Below, in pieces: positions 12,824 through 25,653 of a DNA stretch of 64,000 nucleotides. Made by a program: the position numbers and the translations under genes. This stretch comes from Balanoglossus misakiensis. Lineage: Eukaryota; Hemichordata. Under the pieces are notes generated by a model. It was given only the letters and a program-made list of their open reading frames with translations. It ran no database searches and had not been told where the DNA came from. The DNA is taken from positions 1 to 64,000 of the forward strand of contig CM082593.2 of NCBI GenBank assembly GCA_040954595.2, in the 5' to 3' direction. The number at the start of each line of letters is the position of its first letter. Position 1 is the stretch's first letter.

Positions 12824-14852
12824 TCCTGTGGTAACGGCGCGGTGAATCTGGGCCAAGTTGATGGTGACTTCCTGTGAATCCGGGCCAAGTTGCCGGCGCC
12901 TTCCGGTGGTATCGGCGCGGTGAAACTAGGCCAAGTTGCCGGCGACTTCCTGTCGTAACGGCGCGGTGAATCTGGGCAAAGTTGCCGGCGACTTCCCGTC
13001 GTAACGGCGCGGTGAATCTGGGCCAAGTTGCCGTCGACTTCCGGTGGTAACGGCGCGGTGAATCCGGGCCAAGTTGCGGCGACTTCCGGTCGTAACGGCG
13101 CGGTGAATCCGGGCGAAGTTTCTGGCGACTTTCGGTCATAACGGCGCGGTGAATCTGGGCCAAGTTGCCGGCGACTTCCGGTCGTAATGGCGTGGTGAAT
13201 CTGGGCCAAGTTGCCGGCGACTTCCGGTGGTAACGGCGCGGTGAAACTAAGCCAAGTTGCCGGCGACTTCCTGTCGTAACGGCGCGGTGAATCTGGGCCA
13301 AGTTGCCGGCGACTTCCGGTCGTAACGGCACGGTGAATCCGGGCCAAGTTGCCGGCGACTTCCGGTGGTAACGGCGCGGTGAATCTGGGCCAAGTTGCCG
13401 GCGACTTCCTGTGAATCCGGGCCAAGTTACGGCGACTTCCGGTCGTAACGGCGCGGTGAATCTGGGCAAAGTTGCCGGCGACTTCCGGTCGTAACGGCGC
13501 GGTGAATCCGGGCCAAGTTGATGGCGACTTCCTGTGAATCCGGGCCAAGTTGCCGGCGACTTCCGGTGGTAACGGCGCGGTGAAACTGGGCCAAGTTCCC
13601 GGCAACTTCCTGTCTTAACGGCGCGGTGAATCTGGGCAAAGTTGCCGGCGACTTCCGGTCGTAACGGCGCGGTGAATCCGGGCCTAGTTGCCGGCGACTT
13701 CCGGTGGTAACGGCGCGGTGAATCTGGGCCAAGTTGCCGGCGATTTCCTGTGGTAACGGCGCGGTGAATCTGGGCCAAGTTGATGGCGACTTCCTGTGAA
13801 TCCGGGCCAAGTTGCCGGCGACTTCCGGTGGTAACGGCGCGGTGAAACTGGGCCATGTTGCCGGCGACTTCCTGTGAATCCGGGCCAAGTTGCGGCGACT
13901 TCCGGTCGCAACGGCGCTGTGAATCTAGGCCAAGTTGCCGGCAACTTCCTGTGGTAACGGCGCGGTGAATCCGGGCCAAGTTGCGGCGACTTCCGGTCGT
14001 AACGGCGCGGTGAATCCAGGCCAAGTTGCCGGCGACTTCCGGTCGTAACGGCGCGGTGAAACTGGGCCAAGTTGCCGTTGATTTCCTGTGGTAACGGCGC
14101 GGTGAATCTGGGCCAAGTTGATGGTGACTTCCTGTGAATCCGGGCCAAGTTGCCGGCGCCTTCCGGTGGTATCGGCGCGGTGAAACTAGGCCAAGTTGCC
14201 GGCGACTTCCTGTCGTAACGGCGCGGTGAATCTGGGCAAAGTTGCCGGCGACTTCCCGTCGTAACGGCGCGGTGAATCTGGGCCAAGTTGCCGTCGACTT
14301 CCGGTGGTAACGGCGCGGTGAATCCGGGCCAAGTTGCGGCGACTTCCGGTCGTAACGGCGCGGTGAATCCGGGCGAAGTTTCTGGCGACTTTCGGTCATA
14401 ACGGCGCGGTGAATCTGGGCCAAGTTGCCGGCGACTTCCGGTCGTAATGGCGTGGTGAATCTGGGCCAAGTTGCCGGCGACTTCCGGTGGTAACGGCGCG
14501 GTGAAACTAAGCCAAGTTGCCGGCGACTTCCTGTCGTAACGGCGCGGTGAATCTGGGCCAAGTTGCCGGCGACTTCCGGTCGTAACGGCACGGTGAATCC
14601 GGGCCAAGTTGCCGGCGACTTCCGGTGGTAACGGCGCGGTGAATCTGGGCCAAGTTGCCGGCGACTTCCTGTGAATCCGGGCCAAGTTACGGCGACTTCC
14701 GGTCGTAACGGCGCGGTGAATCTGGGCAAAGTTGCCGGCGACTTCCGGTCGTAACGGCGCGGTGAATCCGGGCCAAGTTGATGGCGACTTCCTGTGAATC
14801 CGGGCCAAGTTGCCGGCGACTTCCGGTGGTAACGGCGCGGTGAAACTGGGCC
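12824..14852. repeat. Higher-order repeat: two ~770-bp copies 1260 bp apart
   Basis: Bases 12824-13592 recur at 14084-14852 with offset 1260 and no difference seen by eye. They share the distinctive GCGCCTTCCGGTGGTATC unit and the AACTAGG, ACTTCCCGTCG and TTTCTGGCGA markers. After 13592 the copies differ by a loss of exactly two 46-bp units and then realign at offset 1168. Related, more diverged copies begin near 7010 and 9896. Confidence 0.88.
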
Positions 14853-16973
14853 TAGTTGCCGGCGACTTCCGGTGGTAACGGCGCGGTGAATCTGGGCCAA
14901 GTTGCCGGCGATTTCCTGTGGTAACGGCGCGGTGAATCTGGGCCAAGTTGATGGCGACTTCCTGTGAATCCGGGCCAAGTTGCCGGCGACTTCCGGTGGT
15001 AACGGCGCGGTGAAACTGGGCCATGTTGCCGGCGACTTCCTGTGAATCCGGGCCAAGTTGCGGCGACTTCCGGTCGTAACGGCGCTGTGAATCTAGGCCA
15101 AGTTGCCGGCAACTTCCTGTGGTAACGGCGCGGTGAATCCGGGCCAAGTTGCGGCGACTTCCGGTCGTAACGGCGCGGTGAATCCAGGCCAAGTTGCCGG
15201 CGACTTCCGGTCGTAACGGCGCGGTGAAACTGGGCCAAGTTGCCGTTGATTTCCTGTGGTAACGGCGCGGTGAATCTGGGCCAAGTTGATGGCGACTTCC
15301 TGTGAATCCGGGCCAAGTTGCCGGCGACTTCCGGTGGTAACGGCGCGGTGAAACTGAGCCAAGTTGCCGGCGACTTCCTGTCGTAACGGCGCGGTGAATC
15401 TGGGCAAAATTGCCGGCGACTTCCGGTCGTAACGGCGCGGTGAATCCGGGCCAAGTTGATGGCGACTTCCTGTGAATCCGGGCCAAGTTGCCGGCGACTT
15501 CCTGTCGTAACGGCGCGGTGAATCTGGGCAAAGTTGCCCGCGACTTCCGGTCGTAACGGCGCGGTGAATCCGGGCCAAGTTGCCGGCGACTTCCGGTGGT
15601 AACGGCGCGGTGAATCTGGGCCAAGTTGCCGGCGACGTCCTGTGAATCCGGGCCAAGTTACGGCGACTTCCGGTCGTAACGGCGCGGTGAATCTGGGCAA
15701 AGTTGCCGGCGACTTCCGGTCGTAACGGCGCGGTGAATCCGGGCCAAGTTGATGGCGACTTCCTGTGAATCCGGGCCAAGTTGCCGGCGACTTCCGGTGG
15801 TAACGGCGCGGTGAAACTGGGCCAAGTTCCCGGCGACTTCCTGTCTTAACGGCGCGGTGAATCTGGGCAAAGTTGCCGGCGACTTCCGGTCGTAACGGCG
15901 CGGTGAATCCGGGCCTAGTTGCCGGCGACTTCCGGTGGTAACGGCGCGGTGAATCTGGGCCAAGTTGCCGGCGACTTCCTGTCGTAACGGCGCGGTGAAT
16001 CTGGGCCAAGTTGCCGGCGATTTCCTGTGGTAACGGCGCGGTGAATTTGGGCCAAGTTGATGGCGACTTCCTGTGAATCCGGGCCTAGTTGCCGGCGACT
16101 TCCGGTGGTAACGGCACGGTGAAACTGGGCCAAGTTGCCGGCGACTTACTGTCGTAACGGCGCGGTGAATCTGGGCAAAGTTGCCGGCGACTTCCGGTCG
16201 TAACGGCGCGGTGAATCCGGGCCAAGTTGCCGGCGATTTCCGGTCGTAACGGCGCGGTGAATCCGGGCCAAGTTGATGGCGACTTCCTGTGAATCCGGGC
16301 CAAGTTTCCGGCGACTTCCGGTGGTAACGGCGCGGTGAAACTGGGCCAAGTTGCCGGCGACTTCCTGTCGTAACGGCGCGGTGAATCTGGGCAAAGTTGC
16401 CGGCGACTTCCGGTCGTAACGGCGCGGTGAATCCGGGCCAAGTTGATGGCGACTTCCTGTGAATCCGGGCCAAGTTGCCGGCGACTTCCGGTCGTAACGG
16501 CGCGGTGAATCCGGGCCAAGTTGATGGCGACTTCCTGTGAATCCGGGCCAAGTTGCCGGCGACTTCCTGTCGTAACGGCGCGGTGAATCTGGGCAAAGTT
16601 GCCGGCGACTTCCGGTCGTAACGGCGCGGTGAATCCGGGCCAAGTTGCCGGAGACTTCCTGTGAATCCGGGCCAAGTTGCCAGCGACTTCCGGTGGTAAC
16701 GGCGCGGTGAAACTGGGCCAAGTTGCCGGCGACTTCCTGTCGTAACGGCGCGGTGAATCTGGGCAAAGTTGCCGGCGACTTCCGGTCGTAACGGCACGGT
16801 GAATCCGGGCCAAGTTGCCGGCGACTTCCGGTGGTAATGGCGCGGTGAATCTGGGCCAAGTTGCCGGAGACTTCCTGTGAATCCGGGCCAAGTTGCCAGC
16901 GACTTCCGGTGGTAACGGCGCGGTGAATCTGGGCCAAGTTGCCGGCGACTTCCTGTCGTAACGGCGCGGTGAA

Positions 16974-19008
16974 TCTGGGCCAAGTTGCCGGCGATTTCCT
17001 GTGGTAACGGCGCGGTGAATCTGGGCCAAGTTGATGGCGACTTCCTGTGAATCCGGGCCAAGTTGCCGGCGACTTCCGGTGGTAACGGCGCGGTGAAACT
17101 GGGCCAAGTTGCCGGCGACTTCCTGTGAATCCGGGCCAAGTTGCGGCGACTTCCGGTCGTAACGGCGCGGTGAATGTAGGCCAAGTTGCCGGCGACTTCC
17201 TGTGGTAACGGCGCGGTGAATCCGGGCCAAGTTGCCGCGACTTCCGGTCGTAACGGCGCGGTGAATCCAGGCCAAGTTGCCGGCGACTTCCGGTCGTAAC
17301 GGCGCGGTGAAACTGGGCCAAGTTGCCGTTGATTTCCTGTGGTAACGGTGCGGTGAATCTGGGCCAAGTTGATGGCGACTTCCTGTGAATCCGGGCCAAG
17401 TTGCCGGCGACTTCCGGTGGTAACGGCGCGGTGAAACTGCGCCAAGTTGCCGGCGACTTCCTGTCGTAACGGCGCGGTGAATCTGGGCAAAGTTGCCGGC
17501 GACTTCCGGTCGTAACGGCGCGGTGAATCCGGGCCAAGTGGATGGCGACTTCCTGTGAATCCGGGCCAAGTTGCCGGCGACTTCCTGTCGTAACGGCGCG
17601 GTGAATCTGGGCAAAGTTGCCCGCGACTTCCGGTGGTAACGGCGCGGTGAATCCGGGCCAAGTTGCCGGCGACTTCCGGTGGTAACGGCGCGGTGAATCT
17701 GGGCCAAGTTGCCGGCGACTTCCTGTGAATCCGGGCCAAGTTACGGCGACTTCCGGTCGTAACGGCGCGGTGAATCTGGGCAAAGTTGCCGGCGACTTCC
17801 GGTCGTAACGGCGCGGTGAATCCGGGCCAAGTTGATGGCGACTTCCTGTGAATCCGGGCCAAGTTGCCGGCGACTTCCGGTAGTAACGGCGCGGTGAAAC
17901 TGGGCCAAGTTCCCGGCGACTTCCTGTCGTAACGGCGCGGTGAATCTGGGCAAAGTTTCCGGCGACTTCCGGTCGTAACGGCGCGGTGAATCTGGGCCAA
18001 GTTGCCGGCGATTTCCTGTGGTAACGGCGCGGTGAATCTGGGCCAAGTTGATGGCGACTTCCTGTGAATCCGGGCCAAGTTGCCGGCGACTTCCGGTGGT
18101 AACGGCGCGGTGAAACTGGGCCAAGTTGCCGGCGACTTCCTGTGAATCCGGGCCAAGTTGCGGCGACTTCCGGTCGTAACGGCGCGGTGAATGTAGGCCA
18201 AGTTGCCGGCGACTTCCTGTGGTAACGGCGCGGTGAATCCGGGCCAAGTTGCCGCGACTTCCGGTCGTAACGGCGCGGTGAATCCAGGCCAAGTTGCCGG
18301 CGACTTCCGGTCGTAACGGCGCGGTGAAACTGGGCCAAGTTGCCGTTGATTTCCTGTGGTAACGGTGCGGTGAATCTGGGCCGAGTTGATGGCGACTTCC
18401 TGTGAATCCGGGCCAAGTTGCCGGCGACTTCCGGTGGTAACGGCGCGGTGAAACTGCGCCAAGTTGCCGGCGACTTCCTGTCGTAACGGCGCGGTGAATC
18501 TGGGCAAAGTTGCCGGCGACTTCCGGTCGTAACGGCGCGGTGAATCCGGGCCAAGTGGATGGCGACTTCCTGTGAATCCGGGCCAAGTTGCCGGCGACTT
18601 CCTGTCGTAACGGCGCGGTGAATCTGGGCAAAGTTGCCCGCGACTTCCGGTGGTAACGGCGCGGTGAATCCGGGCCAAGTTGCCGGCGACTTCCGGTGGT
18701 AACGGCGCGGTGAATCTGGGCCAAGTTGCCGGCGACTTCCTGTGAATCCGGGCCAAGTTACGGCGACTTCCGGTCGTAACGGCGCGGTGAATCTGGGCAA
18801 AGTTGCCGGCGACTTCCGGTCGTAACGGCGCGGTGAATCCGGGCCAAGTTGATGGCGACTTCCTGTGAATCCGGGCCAAGTTGCCGGCGACTTCCGGTAG
18901 TAACGGCGCGGTGAAACTGGGCCAAGTTCCCGGCGACTTCCTGTCGTAACGGCGCGGTGAATCTGGGCAAAGTTTCCGGCGACTTCCGGTCGTAACGGCG
19001 CGGTGAAT
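16974..19008. repeat. 1017-bp tandem higher-order duplication
   Basis: Bases ~16974-17990 are followed directly by a copy at ~17991-19008 at a constant offset of 1017 bases. Diagnostic variants fall at matching places: GAATGTAGG at 17173 and 18190, and CCAAGTGGATGG at 17534 and 18551. One difference was noticed by eye (CCAAG versus CCGAG near 18382), so the duplication looks recent. Confidence 0.87.
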
Positions 19009-19596
19009 CCGGGCCAAGTTGCCGGCGACTTCCGGTGGTAACGGCGCGGTGAATATGGGCCAAGTTGCCGGCGACTTCCTGTCGTAACGGCGCGGTGAAT
19101 CTGGGCCAAGTTGCCGGCGATTTCCGGTGGTAATGGCGCGGTCAATCTGGGCCAAGTTAATGGCGACTTCCTGTGAATCCGGGCCAAGTTGCCGGCGACT
19201 TCCGGTGGTAACGGCACGGTGAAACTGGGCCAAGTTGCCGGCGACTTCCTGTCGTAACGGCGCGGTGAATCTGGGCAAAGTTGCCGGCGACTTCCGGTCG
19301 TCACGGCGCGGTGAATCCGGGCCAAGTTGCCGGCGACTTCCGGTCGTAACGGCGCGGTGAATCCGGGCCAAGTTGATGGCGACTTCCTGTGAATCCGGGC
19401 CAAGTTTCCGGCGACTTCCGGTGGTAACGGCGCGGTGAAACTGGGCCAAGTTGCCGGCGACTTCCTGTCGTAACGGCGCGGTGAATCTGGGCAAAGTTGC
19501 CGGCGACTTCCGGTCGTAACGGCGGGGTGAATCCGGGCCAAGTTGCCGGCGACTGCCGGTGGTAACGGCGCGGTGAATCTGGGCCAAGTTGATGGG

Positions 19597-19890
19597 AGCA
19601 GACTGGAGGGGGACTGGAGCAGACTTGAGGGGGACTGGAGCAGACTGGAGGGGGACTGGAGCATGCTGGACGGGGACTGGAGCAGACTGGAGGGGGACTG
19701 GAGCAGACTGGAGGGGGACTGGAGCAGACTGGAGGGGGACTGGAGCATGCTGGAGGGGGACTGGAGCAGACTGGAGGGGGACTGGAGCAGACTGGAGGGG
19801 GACTGGAGCAGACTGGAGGGGGACTGGAGCATGCTGGAGGGGGACTGGAGCAGACTGGAGGGGGACTGGAGCAGACTGGAGGGGGACTGG
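19597..19890. repeat. 21-bp minisatellite, 14 units in a 3+1 pattern
   Basis: Fourteen copies of a 21-bp unit of the form AGCAGACTGGAGGGGGACTGG abut the end of the 46-bp satellite. Units 4, 8 and 12 carry AGCATGCTGG instead of AGCAGACTGG, so the real repeating module is four units (84 bp). The plus strand is open in more than one frame because 21 is divisible by three, but there is no start, splice or codon signal to support a protein. Confidence 0.95.
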
Positions 19891-20694
19891 AGTAACGGGG
19901 CAGGGTTGGGGTCAAGTGTCTGTGGCATGGTGGGGTGTAATGGGGCAGGGTTGGGGTCAAGTGTCTGCGGCAACGGCGGGGTGTAACTGGGCAGGGTTGA
20001 GGTCAAGTGTCTGAGGCAACGGCGGGAATGTAACGGGGCTGGGTTGGGGTCAAGTGCCTGCGGCAACGGCAGGATGGAATGGGGCAGGGTTGGGGTCAAG
20101 TGTCTGCGGCAACGGCGGGGTGTAACGGGGCAGGGTTGGGGTCAAATGTCTGCGGCAACGGCTCGGTGGAACGGGGCAGGGTTGGGGTCAAGTGTCTGCG
20201 GCAACGGCGCGGTGGAACGGGGCAGGGTTGGGGTAAAATGTCTGACACAACGGCGGGGTGTAACTGGGCAGGGTTGGGGTCAAGTGTCTGCGGCAACGGC
20301 GGGTTGGAACGGGGCAGGGTAGGGTCAAGTGTCTGCGCCAACGGCGGGATGTAACGGGGCAGGGTTGGGGTCAAGTGTCTGCGGCATGGCGGGGTGTAAT
20401 GGGGCAGGGTTGGGGTCAAGTGTCTGCGGCATGGCGGGGTGTAATGGGGCAGGGTTGGGGTCAAGTGTCTGCGGCAACGGCGGGGTGTAACTGGGCAGGG
20501 TTGGGGTCAAGTGTCTGAGGCAATGGCGGGGTGTAACGGGGCAGGGTTGGGGTCAAGTGTCTGCGCCATGGCGGGGTGGAACGGGGCAGGGTTGGGGTCA
20601 AGTGTCTGCCGAAACGGCGGGGTGGAATGGGGCAGGGTTGGGGTCAAGTGTCTGCCGCAACGGCAGGGTGGAACGGGTCAGGGTTGGGGTCATA
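19891..20694. repeat. Second 46-bp satellite family (about 17 copies)
   Basis: Units contain AACGGGGCAGGGTTGGGG, TCAAGTGTCTGCGGCAAC and GGCGGGGTGT, usually totalling 46 bp, with slightly shorter GGCATGGC variants. Period, the AACGG start and the GGG-CAAG-GGC-AAC order resemble the 46-bp satellite at 6238-19596, so a common origin is plausible but not proven. The array ends at about 20694 in single-copy-like AT-rich DNA. Confidence 0.93.
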
Positions 20695-20704
20695 AATGCA
20701 TACA

Positions 20705-21660
20705 TAGAGGACATTTCTGTACCCATACATTTCAAATTTATTAATTTTCCTGACCTTCACTATCAGGTTTTGGGAATGACAGGTAATTGAAATTGAATTA
20801 AAATACAATACGTAAACATATTTTCATCTGTGAACTTTTAACTGGTGAACAAATTGGAGCCCATTATTAAAAAGAGTTTCCCTGAGCCTGTTTATACCAT
20901 ACCAGCCTAAGTATTAGTTGTTAGGGTAAGGGTTAGGGTAAGGGTTAAGGTTAGGGTTAGAGTTAGAGTTAGGGTTAGGGTTAGGGTTAGTGTTTGAGTT
21001 GGCTGGCTGAAATGGCACAAACAATTTCAGAGATTGAATCAATTTGCTTTGACTGCAAAATTCACTGAACAAAGTTTGCTCTGTGCAAACTTGTGATTCT
21101 AAGAAACACTGTATCTATGGACATTTAGGCTACAGTTAGATAAGTAATACTGTGTCCTAATCTGAATCCTTCCTTATCATAACATATAACCAGTGGGCTC
21201 AAGGGAACATGTAAGGAAAGTCAATGTCATAATCCCCACTGGATAAATAGATTAAACAGCAACATTCTCTGTTTTTTTATCTTTTAGTGATTAATTTCGT
21301 TTGATACAGAATGATGAAGTTAAAAATCATTATTTTTAACACAGAAATCTAATGCAAGTATTCAATGTATAGTTGACAACATTCAAAGCTCAAAAAGAGA
21401 GATTGTGACACTTTAATAGAAAACTGGACAGAAGACAATCTATAAGTTTTCTCTTCATTCTCATTATAAACTCCTAAAATGCTGACTGACAATCTATGTC
21501 TTCTCTTTATCTGGCATTCAGACTTCATCTGCCAAGATGCAAGTATTTCATTGGGTTACTGGTAGACCAAGTCCTTGTCCATTTCTACTATCATCATCAT
21601 TTGGAAAATCACCAGTCTTCACACTTCAGCTTCAGCTAAGAAAGAAAGAGAAAAAATAGA
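20705..21660. repeat. Left copy of a ~1-kb direct repeat flanking the 282-bp array
   Basis: From TAGAGGACATTTCTGTACCC onward this stretch aligns with 27912-29135. Shared landmarks are TTTCAAATTTATTAATTTTC-like sequence, GGCTGAAATGGCACAAACA, TTGAATCAATTTGCTTTGAC, ATGGACATTTAGGCTACAGT, CTGTGTCCTAATCTGAATCC and GGAAAGTCAATGTCA. The copies are diverged. Each ends in one degenerate unit of the ~282-bp repeat. This copy alone carries the telomere-like tract at 20921-20990. Nothing coding is seen. Confidence 0.85.
20921..20990 (+). repeat. Degenerate TTAGGG tract
   Basis: The tract is a mixture of TTAGGG, TAAGGG, TTAAGG and TTAGAG hexamers. It follows GTATTAGTTG. In the paralogous copy at 27912-29135 the same point reads GTATTAGTTGTTATAGTTAG with no telomeric repeats. 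The tract therefore arose after the duplication, or was lost from the other copy. Confidence 0.9.
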
Positions 21661-22043
21661 TTCGCGTTTAATGAATGAAGTGGGGACACGTTTTATAGAA
21701 TTGATTCATTCAGCTTAAGTTAAATTTGGATGTGTTCCAATACTACACGCACTCGTATAATAATGATTACAAACCTTTACATTTTCTTCATTTGAAAACC
21801 AGATATGGTCATCTGCCATCATGCAAATAGTTTATGGGGTGAGTGCAAGACCAAGTCCTTGTCCACTTCTAACAATGGCAACATTCAGATACACAACATC
21901 AGCCTGCACTCTTCGCCATATTCTAACAAAAGTACAGAAAAATGTTATCAATGATTAATGAACAAATTGGCGAAAGATTGTATAAATTGATTCAATTAGT
22001 TAAATTTGGATTTGTTCCAAAACTATATACAATCTTAAAATGT

Positions 22044-22189
22044 TGATTGCAAACCTGTATGTTTTCTTTATTTGACATCCAAATATCTTCATCTGCCATC
22101 ATGCAGAGTTTTTTGGGTGAAAGCAAGACCAAGTCCTTGTCCACTTCTAACAATGAAAACATCCAGATACACAACATCAGCCTGCACTC
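22044..22189 (-). other. Exon-like module that is fully open in a second frame
   Basis: This unit (and its twin near 23843-23988, about 1799 bp away) is two bases shorter than the common 148-bp module. As a result a second minus-strand frame is open from acceptor to donor, reading YGEECRLMLCI... through ...MMADEDIWMSNKENIQ. The first frame still carries GQGLGLAFTQ but runs on to a later TGA. Either it could be an internal exon, or the second open frame is chance within a repeat copy. Confidence 0.35.
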
Positions 22190-25100
22190 TTCGCCATATT
22201 CTAACAAAAGAACAGAAAAATGTTATCCATGATTAATGATCAAATAGGCGAAAGATTGTATAAATTGATTCAATGAGTTAAGTTTGGATTTGTTCCAAAA
22301 CTATATACAATCTTAAAATGTTGATTGCAAACCTGTATGTTTTCTTTATTTGACATCCAAATATCTTCATCTGCCATCATGCAAGTAGTTTATTGGGTGA
22401 CTGGAAGACCATGTCCATGTCCACTTCTACCAATGGCAACATTCAGATACACAACATCAGCCTGCACTCTTCGCCATATTCTAACAAAACAACAGAAACA
22501 AAAATTATTCATGATCAATAAAAAAAGTGGTGACATATTTTATAAAATTGATTCAATGAGTTAAGTTTGGATTTGTTCCAACACTATATACACTCATAAA
22601 ATGTTGACTGCAAACCTGTATGTGTTCATTATTTGACATCCAAATATCTTCATCTGCCATCATGCAAGTAGTTTATTGGGTGACTGGGAAACCATGTCCT
22701 TGTCCACTTCTACCATTGGCAACATTCAGATACACAACATCACCCTGCAGTCTTCGCAATATTCTAACAAAACAACAGAAAAAAAAATTATTCATGATCA
22801 ATGAACAAAGTGGTGACATATTTTATAAAATTGATTCAATGAGTTAAGTTTGGATTTGTTCCAACACTATATACACTCTTAAAATGTTGACTGCAAACCT
22901 GTATGTGTTCTTTATTTGACATCCAAATATCTTCATCTGCCATCATGCAAGTAGTTTATTGGGTGACTGGGAAACCAAGTCCTTGTCCACTTCTACCAAT
23001 GGCAACATTCAGATACACAACATCAGCCTGCACTCTTTGCCATATTCTAACAAAACAACAGAAAAAAAAATATTCATGATCAATGAACAAAGTGGTGACA
23101 TATTTTATAAAATTGATTCAATGATTTAAGTTTGGATTTGTTCCAACACTATATACACTCTTAAAATGTTGATTGCAAACCTGTATGTTTTCTTTATTTG
23201 ACATCCAAATATCTTCATCTGCCATCATGCAGAGTTTATTGAGTGAATGCAAGACCAAGTCCTTGTCCACTACTACCAATGGCAACATTCAGATACACAT
23301 CATCAGCCTGCACTCTTCGCCATATTCTAACAAAAGAACAGAAAAATATTATCCATGATTAATGAACAAATTGGCGAAAGATTGTATAAATTGATTCGAT
23401 GGGTTAAATTTGGATTTGTTCCAATACTATATACACTCTTAAAATGTTGACTGCAAACCTGTATGTTTTCTTTATTTAACATCCAAATATCTTCATCTGC
23501 CATCATGCAGGATGTTTATTGGCTGACTGCAAGACCAAGTCCTCGTCCACTTCTACCGTTGGCACCATTTAGAAATTAAACATCAGTCTTCATGCTTGAC
23601 CTTGCTTCATCTCCCATCATGGAAGTACTTTATTGGCTGACTGGAAGACCATGTCCTTGTCCACTTCTACCATTGGCAACATTCAGATACACAACATCAC
23701 CCTGCACTCTTCGCCATATTCTAACAAAACAACAGACACAAATTATTCATGATCAATGAACAAAGTGGTGACATATTTTATAAAATTGATTCAATGAGTT
23801 AAGTTTGGATTTGTTCCAACACTATATACTCTCTTAAAATGTTGATTGCAAACCTGTATGTTTTCTTTATTTGACATCCAAATATCTTCATCTGCCATCA
23901 TGCAGAGTTTATTGGGTGAAAGCAAGACCAAGTCCTTGTCCACTTCTAACAATGAAAACATCCCGATACACAACATCAGCCTGCACTCTTCGCCATATTC
24001 TAACAAAAGAACAGAAAAATGTTATCCATGATTAATGATCAAATAGGCGAAAGATTGTATAAATTGATTCAATGAGTTAAGTTTGGATTTGTTCCAACAC
24101 TATATACAATCTTAAAATGTTGATTGCAAACCTGTATGTTTTCTTTATTTGACATCCAAATATCTTCATCTGCCATCATGCAAGTAGTTTATTGGGTGAC
24201 TGGAAGACCATGTCCATGTCCACTTCTACCAATGGCAACATTCAGATACACAACATCAGCCTGCACTCTTCGCCATATTCTAACAAAACAACAGAAACAA
24301 AAATTATTCATGATCAATAAAAAAAGTGGTGACATATTTTATAAAATTGATTCAATGAGTTAAGTTTGGATTTGTTCCAACACTATATACACTCATAAAA
24401 TGTTGACTGCAAACCTGTATGTGTTCATTATTTGACATCCAAATATCTTCATCTGCCATCATGCAAGTAGTTTATTGGGTGACTGGAAGACCATGTCCAT
24501 GTCCACTTCTACCAATGGCAACATTCAGATACACAACAACAGCCTGCACTCTTCGCCATATTCTAACAAAAGAACAGAAAAATATTTTACATGATTAATG
24601 AACAAATTGGCGAAAGATTGTATAAATTGATTCGATGAGTTAAATTTGGATTTGTTCCAATACTATATATACTCTTAAAATTTTGACTGCAAACCTGTAT
24701 GTTTTCTTTATTTGACATCCAAATATCTTCATCTGCCATCATGCAGGTTGTTTCTTGGCTGACTGCAAGACCAAGTCCTTGTCCACTTCTACCGTTGGCA
24801 CCATTTAGAAATTAAACATCAGTCTTCATGCTTGACCTTGCTTCATCTGCCATCATGCAAGTACTTTATTGGCTGACTGGAAGACCATGTCCTTGTCCAC
24901 TTCTACCATTGGCAACATTCAGATACACAACATCACCCTGCACTCTTCGCCATATTCTAACAAAACAACAGAAAAAAAATATTCATGATCAATAAAAAAA
25001 GTGGTGACATATTTTATAAAATTGATTCAATGAGTTAAGCTTGGATTTGTTCCAACACTATATACACTCTTAAAATGTTGACTGCAAACCTGTATGTGTT

Positions 25101-25653
25101 CTTTATTTGACATCCAAATATCTTCATCTGCCATCATGCAAGTAGTTTATTAGGTGACTGGAAGACCATGTCCATGTCCAATACTACCCATGGCAACATT
25201 CAGATACACAACATCAGCCTGCACTCTTCGCCATATTCTCACAAAACAACAGAAAAAAATGATTCATGATCAATGAACAAAGTGGTGACATATTTTACAA
25301 AATTGATTCAATGAGTTAAATTTGGATTTGTTCCAATACTATACACACTCTTAAAATGTTGACTGCAAACCTGTATGTTTTCTGTATTTGACATCCAAAT
25401 ATCTTCATCTGCCATCATGCAAGTAGTTTATTGGGTGTCTGGGAAACCAAGTCCTTGTCCACTTCTACCAATGGCAACATTCAGATACACAACATCAGCC
25501 TGCACTCTTTGCCATATTCTAACAAAACAACAGAAACATACATGATTCATGATTAATGAACAAAGTGGTGACATATTTTATAAAATTGATTCAATGAGTT
25601 AAGTTTGGATTTGTTCCAACACTATATACACTCTTAAAATGTTGACTGCAAAC

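Larger units (their letters stand above)
6238..19596. repeat. 46-bp satellite array with 45-bp and 32-bp unit variants
   Basis: The array is made of a unit of typically 46 bp containing AACGGCGCGGTGAATC, TGGGCCAAGTTGCC and GGCGACTTCCGGTGGT. A 45-bp form has TTGCGGCGA in place of TTGCCGGCGA. A 32-bp form lacks the 14 bases between CTTCCTGT and GAATC. These lengths are mixed into long higher-order repeats. It shares the core CTTCCGGTGGTAAC with the 57-bp satellite on its left. No copy has a stop codon in any minus-strand frame, so frames of up to about 1300 codons appear there; the same peptide set cycles through all three frames, showing it is a by-product of the repeat. On the plus strand TAA and TGA recur in every unit. 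Confidence 0.97.

Noticed and set aside
6459-20099. Reading frames of 400-1317 codons on the minus strand (peptides cycling through AQIHRAVTTGSRR, PDSPRRYHRKSP and PRFTAPLPPEV)
   Set aside because: They come from a 46-bp repeat with no minus-strand stops; the same peptides appear in all three frames, and indels shift between them.
1-20694. CRISPR-like arrays
   Set aside because: Repeats are directly adjacent with no unique spacers, no cas genes are present, and the DNA is eukaryotic.
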